Source of the DNA: Takifugu bimaculatus
Taxonomy: Eukaryota; Chordata; Actinopteri; Tetraodontiformes; Tetraodontidae
Reading direction: 5' to 3'
DNA length: 64,000 nucleotides
Assembly: GCA_004026145.2 (NCBI GenBank)
Contig: CP034986.1
Coordinates: 6,564,929-6,628,928, forward strand
The notes below the pieces were generated by a model, which was given only the letters and a program-made list of their open reading frames with translations, had not been told where the DNA came from and did not search any database. Shown here piece after piece: positions 61,405 to 64,000 of the stretch (its first letter is position 1; each line of letters begins with the position of its first letter). A program made the translations under genes and the position numbers.

Positions 61405-61490
61405 GTTGGTAATACCCTTTCCGTAAGAAAAAGCAGCCGGCAGAAAACAAAATTACAAGTTATTTTTCTTATGGAAAGGGTATTACCAAC
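61405..61490. repeat. Inverted repeat (28-bp arms) between the two exon copies
   Basis: Arms 61405-61432 and 61463-61490 are reverse complements with one mismatch, around a 30-nt loop. Located between direct repeat copies A and B, so possibly a small foldback element or a by-product of the duplication. Confidence 0.8.
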
Positions 61491-61508
61491 TTACTCTTTC
61501 AGTAGTTT

Positions 61509-61666
61509 CGCGTTTGCACGTGAAGGTTTCCGTCATTTGAATAAAACATGATTCACAGCTAAATGAACCTGGTTGAACATGCTACTCAGTTCTAGGAAGA
61601 CCAACTTTTTAAACCTCTGCTACATCTTACTTCTCACTTTGAGGCTTCTCTCCAACGCGGTCGAAT
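61509..61666 (+). repeat. Direct repeat copy B, holding the usable signal-peptide exon
   Basis: Matches 61126-61289 over nearly its whole length, with scattered substitutions. The downstream end contains the coding first exon of the Ig-domain gene. Confidence 0.7.
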
Positions 61667-62393
61667 GTATAGTCCATCATTCTAGAGACTAAAGGGGGGG
61701 GGGGGATCATCGCAAACTTCTCAACTCTCTCGCTTTTTTAGGTAAGTCTCGGGTGCTCGGGTCCTCAGATCCTGTCCTGGCTGTTGAGGGTGAAGATGTG
61801 GTCCTGCCTTGTTTTGTGGAGCCGAAGGAGAACGTGTTCGAATTGCCGCTGGAATGGGCCAAAATCGATTCAAATCCTCAAGACCTTCCGGAGGCAGTAG
61901 ACTACGTCCACGTCTACCGGGACGCCCAGGAGCTTCTGGACATGAAGGCGCCGTCATACCACGGCAGAACCACGCTGTCTGTCGAAGGCCTTCGACGCGG
62001 GGACATTTCTCTCCGAATCAGCAATGTGACTCAGGTCGATAGCGGCCGTTACAGGTGTCACCTGCCGACACTGAAAAGCTTCACTCTGGTCCACCTCTTG
62101 GGTGAGTTGCGCCTTATGGCTCCACCTTCAATAATTCACATTAATTGACCATTATATTAATTGACAACCCCCCTCCAGTTACTCCGGAGACACTGCTGCA
62201 TCCAAATAACATCCAGCCCAATGAAACATCTGCTACAGGTGAACAAATATTGGCCAAAATGCTTCAATTCAGTGACTTCTCCCTCATCAATGCTTCAAGA
62301 ACACAAATTATCTTCTCAGGTGCTTCTTGCAGACAGTCCTCCATCGGTTTGTGGATCTTGTGCATTGCAGTCGCAGTGCACATGTTAATTTAA
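61579..62393 (+). CDS. Small V-set immunoglobulin membrane protein, MOG/butyrophilin-like
   Basis: Four exons, 61579-61666, 61742-62101, 62179-62238 and 62320-62393, join in frame (all phase 1) to 193 residues. Exon 1 is a signal peptide (MLLSSRKTNFLNLCYILLLT...). Exon 2 is a complete V-set domain with cysteine VVLPC, tryptophan LEWAKID, VHVYRD, GRTTLSVEGLRRGDISLRI and DSGRYRC, the pattern of the MOG/butyrophilin/B7 group. Exon 3 is a short stalk with an N-glycosylation site (NET). Exon 4 is a hydrophobic end (SIGLWILCIAVAVHMLI) followed by stop, so no cytoplasmic tail. Likely displayed on the cell surface as a receptor or ligand, or GPI-modified; the function is unknown. Intron 1 is only 75 nt and contains a G-run. 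A specific orthologue cannot be named. Confidence 0.72.
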
Positions 62394-62439
62394 AAACCAG
62401 ATATGAAAGTGAAGAACAGAAGTGGTAAGCATCTGGAAA
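62394..62439 (+). other. Junction between Ig gene stop codon and LINE
   Basis: Only about 45 nt separate the stop codon of the Ig-domain gene from recognisable LINE sequence. No polyadenylation signal is visible here, so the original 3' UTR has been displaced or the transcript ends inside the element. Confidence 0.5.
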
Positions 62440-64000
62440 GGTCCGATCACACAGAGTTCCTGTCTGAGTTCTCTGATTTCTTATCTGACTTGGTCCTTAG
62501 AACGGACAAAGTCATTATCATTGGAGACTTTAATATCCATGTAGACGTTGTAAATGACAGTTTTAGAAATGGCTTCATTTCATTACTTGAGTCAGTTGGT
62601 TTCCTCCAGCAGATAAACCAACCAACTCATAGCTTCAACCACACCCTAGATCTAGTTCTGACTTATGGTGTTGAGGTAGAACATGTGTCAGTGTTCCCTC
62701 AGAACCCAGTCCTGTCAGACCATTCTTTGATCACTTTTACATTTATGATTAAGGATTCTTCTATGCTCAGAGCACAGTCTTACTATAGCAGATGTCTTTC
62801 AGATAATGCTGTAGCTAAGTTTAAGGAAGCAATCCCTGTGCTGATCCCAGGACCACTGTGTGTTTCCCCAGGGGTAAATCATTATAATCTTAGCCCTGCT
62901 GAGGTTGACTCTATTGCTGAAGGTGCAGCAACCTCACTGAGAATCACGCTTGATTCTGTTGCCCACCTGAAAAAGAAAATAGTAAATCAGAGGAGCTGTG
63001 CCCCCTGGTATAATTCACATATCAGCGCGCAAGTGGCATTCTTGTAAAATAGACAGCTATCATGTAGCCTGGAAAGACTGTCTATTAGTTTACAAAAAGG
63101 CCCTCCGCAAGGCTAGAACAGCTTATTTTTCTTCTTTAATTGAGGAAAATAAGAGCAACCCCAGGTTTCTTTTCAGCACTGTGGCCAAATTAACTAAAAG
63201 TCACAGTGTTTTAGATCCACATATCCCTTCTTCCCTTAGTGGTGAAGACTTCATGAGCTTCTTCACTGATAAAGTTCTAGCTATCAGAGAAAAAGCTAAC
63301 CAGGCCATCCCAACAACTGGACCATCACCAGATGTGCAGGTTCTCCAACGAGCCCTTAAACTCCTTCACCCCTATATATTTTTCTGAGGCGTCATCGGTC
63401 CTACAAGGTGGCAGTGATTAAGCCGTTGCTTAAAAAACCATCACTGGATCCTGACGTATCAGCAAATTATAGGCAAATATCCAACCTTCCTTTTATCTCT
63501 AAAGTTCTAGAGAAGGTGGTGGTGACTCAGGTACTGGAGCACCTGCAGAGGAACAGCCTGTTTGAGATGTTTCAGTCAGGCTTTAGAGCTCATCACAGCA
63601 CAGAAACAGCACTTCTTGAAGTTACTAATGATCTTCTCATAGCTTCAAATCATGGACTGGTCTCTATGCTGGTTCTGCTGGACCTCAGTGCTGCTTTTGA
63701 TACAGTTGATCACAGCATCCTGTTACATAGATATGTGATTGGGATTAAAGGGACAGCACTAGACTGGTTTAGATCATATTTATCTGATAGATACCAGTTT
63801 GCTCATGTCCATGGCATTCCCTCCTCATACAGTAGGGTTAGCCATGGAGTTCATCAGGGTTCTGTACTTGGACCAATCCTCTTCACCTTGTACATGCTTC
63901 CCTTAGGGAACACTATTTGGCAGCATGGGATAAATTTTCATTGTTATGCTGATGACACTCAGCTCTATTTATCCATGAAACCAGAGGAGACAGAGACAAG
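62440..64000 (+). mobile_element. L2/CR1-type non-LTR retrotransposon (LINE), truncated and damaged
   Basis: Pieces of a LINE open reading frame 2 run to the window end. The first is the C-terminal half of an apurinic-type endonuclease (IIIGDFNIHVD at about 62511-62549, SDHSLI at 62714-62731). It is followed by a linker in another frame (to about 63387). A reverse transcriptase in the original frame from about 63408 carries LKKPSLDPDVSANYRQISNL, SGFRAHHSTETAL, LDLSAAFDTVDHSIL, HQGSVLGPILF and the catalytic YADD at about 63942-63959. These motifs are typical of the fish L2 (Maui-like) clade. At least two frame changes (near 63020 and 63390) make this copy inactive. The 5' part is missing; the 3' part continues past the window. 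Confidence 0.88.

Noticed and set aside
1..64000. CRISPR arrays, operons, bacterial signals
   Set aside because: No regularly spaced repeats; the split-gene structure is eukaryotic.

Overview
The window is vertebrate nuclear DNA, almost certainly from a teleost fish. Genes are split into short exons with GT-AG introns, (CA)n microsatellites are abundant, there is one nuclear tRNA gene, and the right end carries an L2-type LINE. I worked out exon structures by hand from splice sites, codon phase and protein family patterns; no database search was possible.

Positions 154-56587 (+) hold nearly all of a type IV collagen alpha chain gene, best called col4a6. The first coding exon lies upstream of the window. 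What is present: the end of the signal peptide (154-199); an intron of about 33 kb; the cysteine-rich 7S exon (33167-33244); a 6.6 kb intron; about 43 short Gly-X-Y exons between 39886 and 55411; and four exons for the C-terminal NC1 domain (55503-56587, 12 cysteines). Reading frame closes across every junction. The NC1 domain is of the alpha2-like class and closest to alpha6. The 3' UTR runs to about 58345.

About 150 bp further on begins a second + strand gene, ankrd46. Its three coding exons (59355-60214) encode exactly 228 residues with ankyrin repeats and a C-terminal membrane anchor. A third + strand gene follows at 61579-62393. It is small and immunoglobulin-like (193 aa: signal peptide, one V-set domain, stalk, terminal membrane segment, no tail). 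Its signal-peptide exon has an upstream duplicate. From about 62440 to the window end there is a damaged L2-type LINE (endonuclease and reverse transcriptase fragments).

The two long 5' introns of col4a6 hold no protein gene I can support. They contain an intact tRNA-Asn(GTT) gene at 12475-12548, microsatellites, a large foldback repeat (24987-25148), a pre-miRNA-like hairpin (36525-36606) and CTCF-like motifs. The most interesting points are a duplicated pair of look-alike collagen exons (42718-42807 and 43289-43381), a candidate 9-nt microexon, a GC-AG intron supported by codon phase, and the duplicated signal-peptide exon of the Ig gene.
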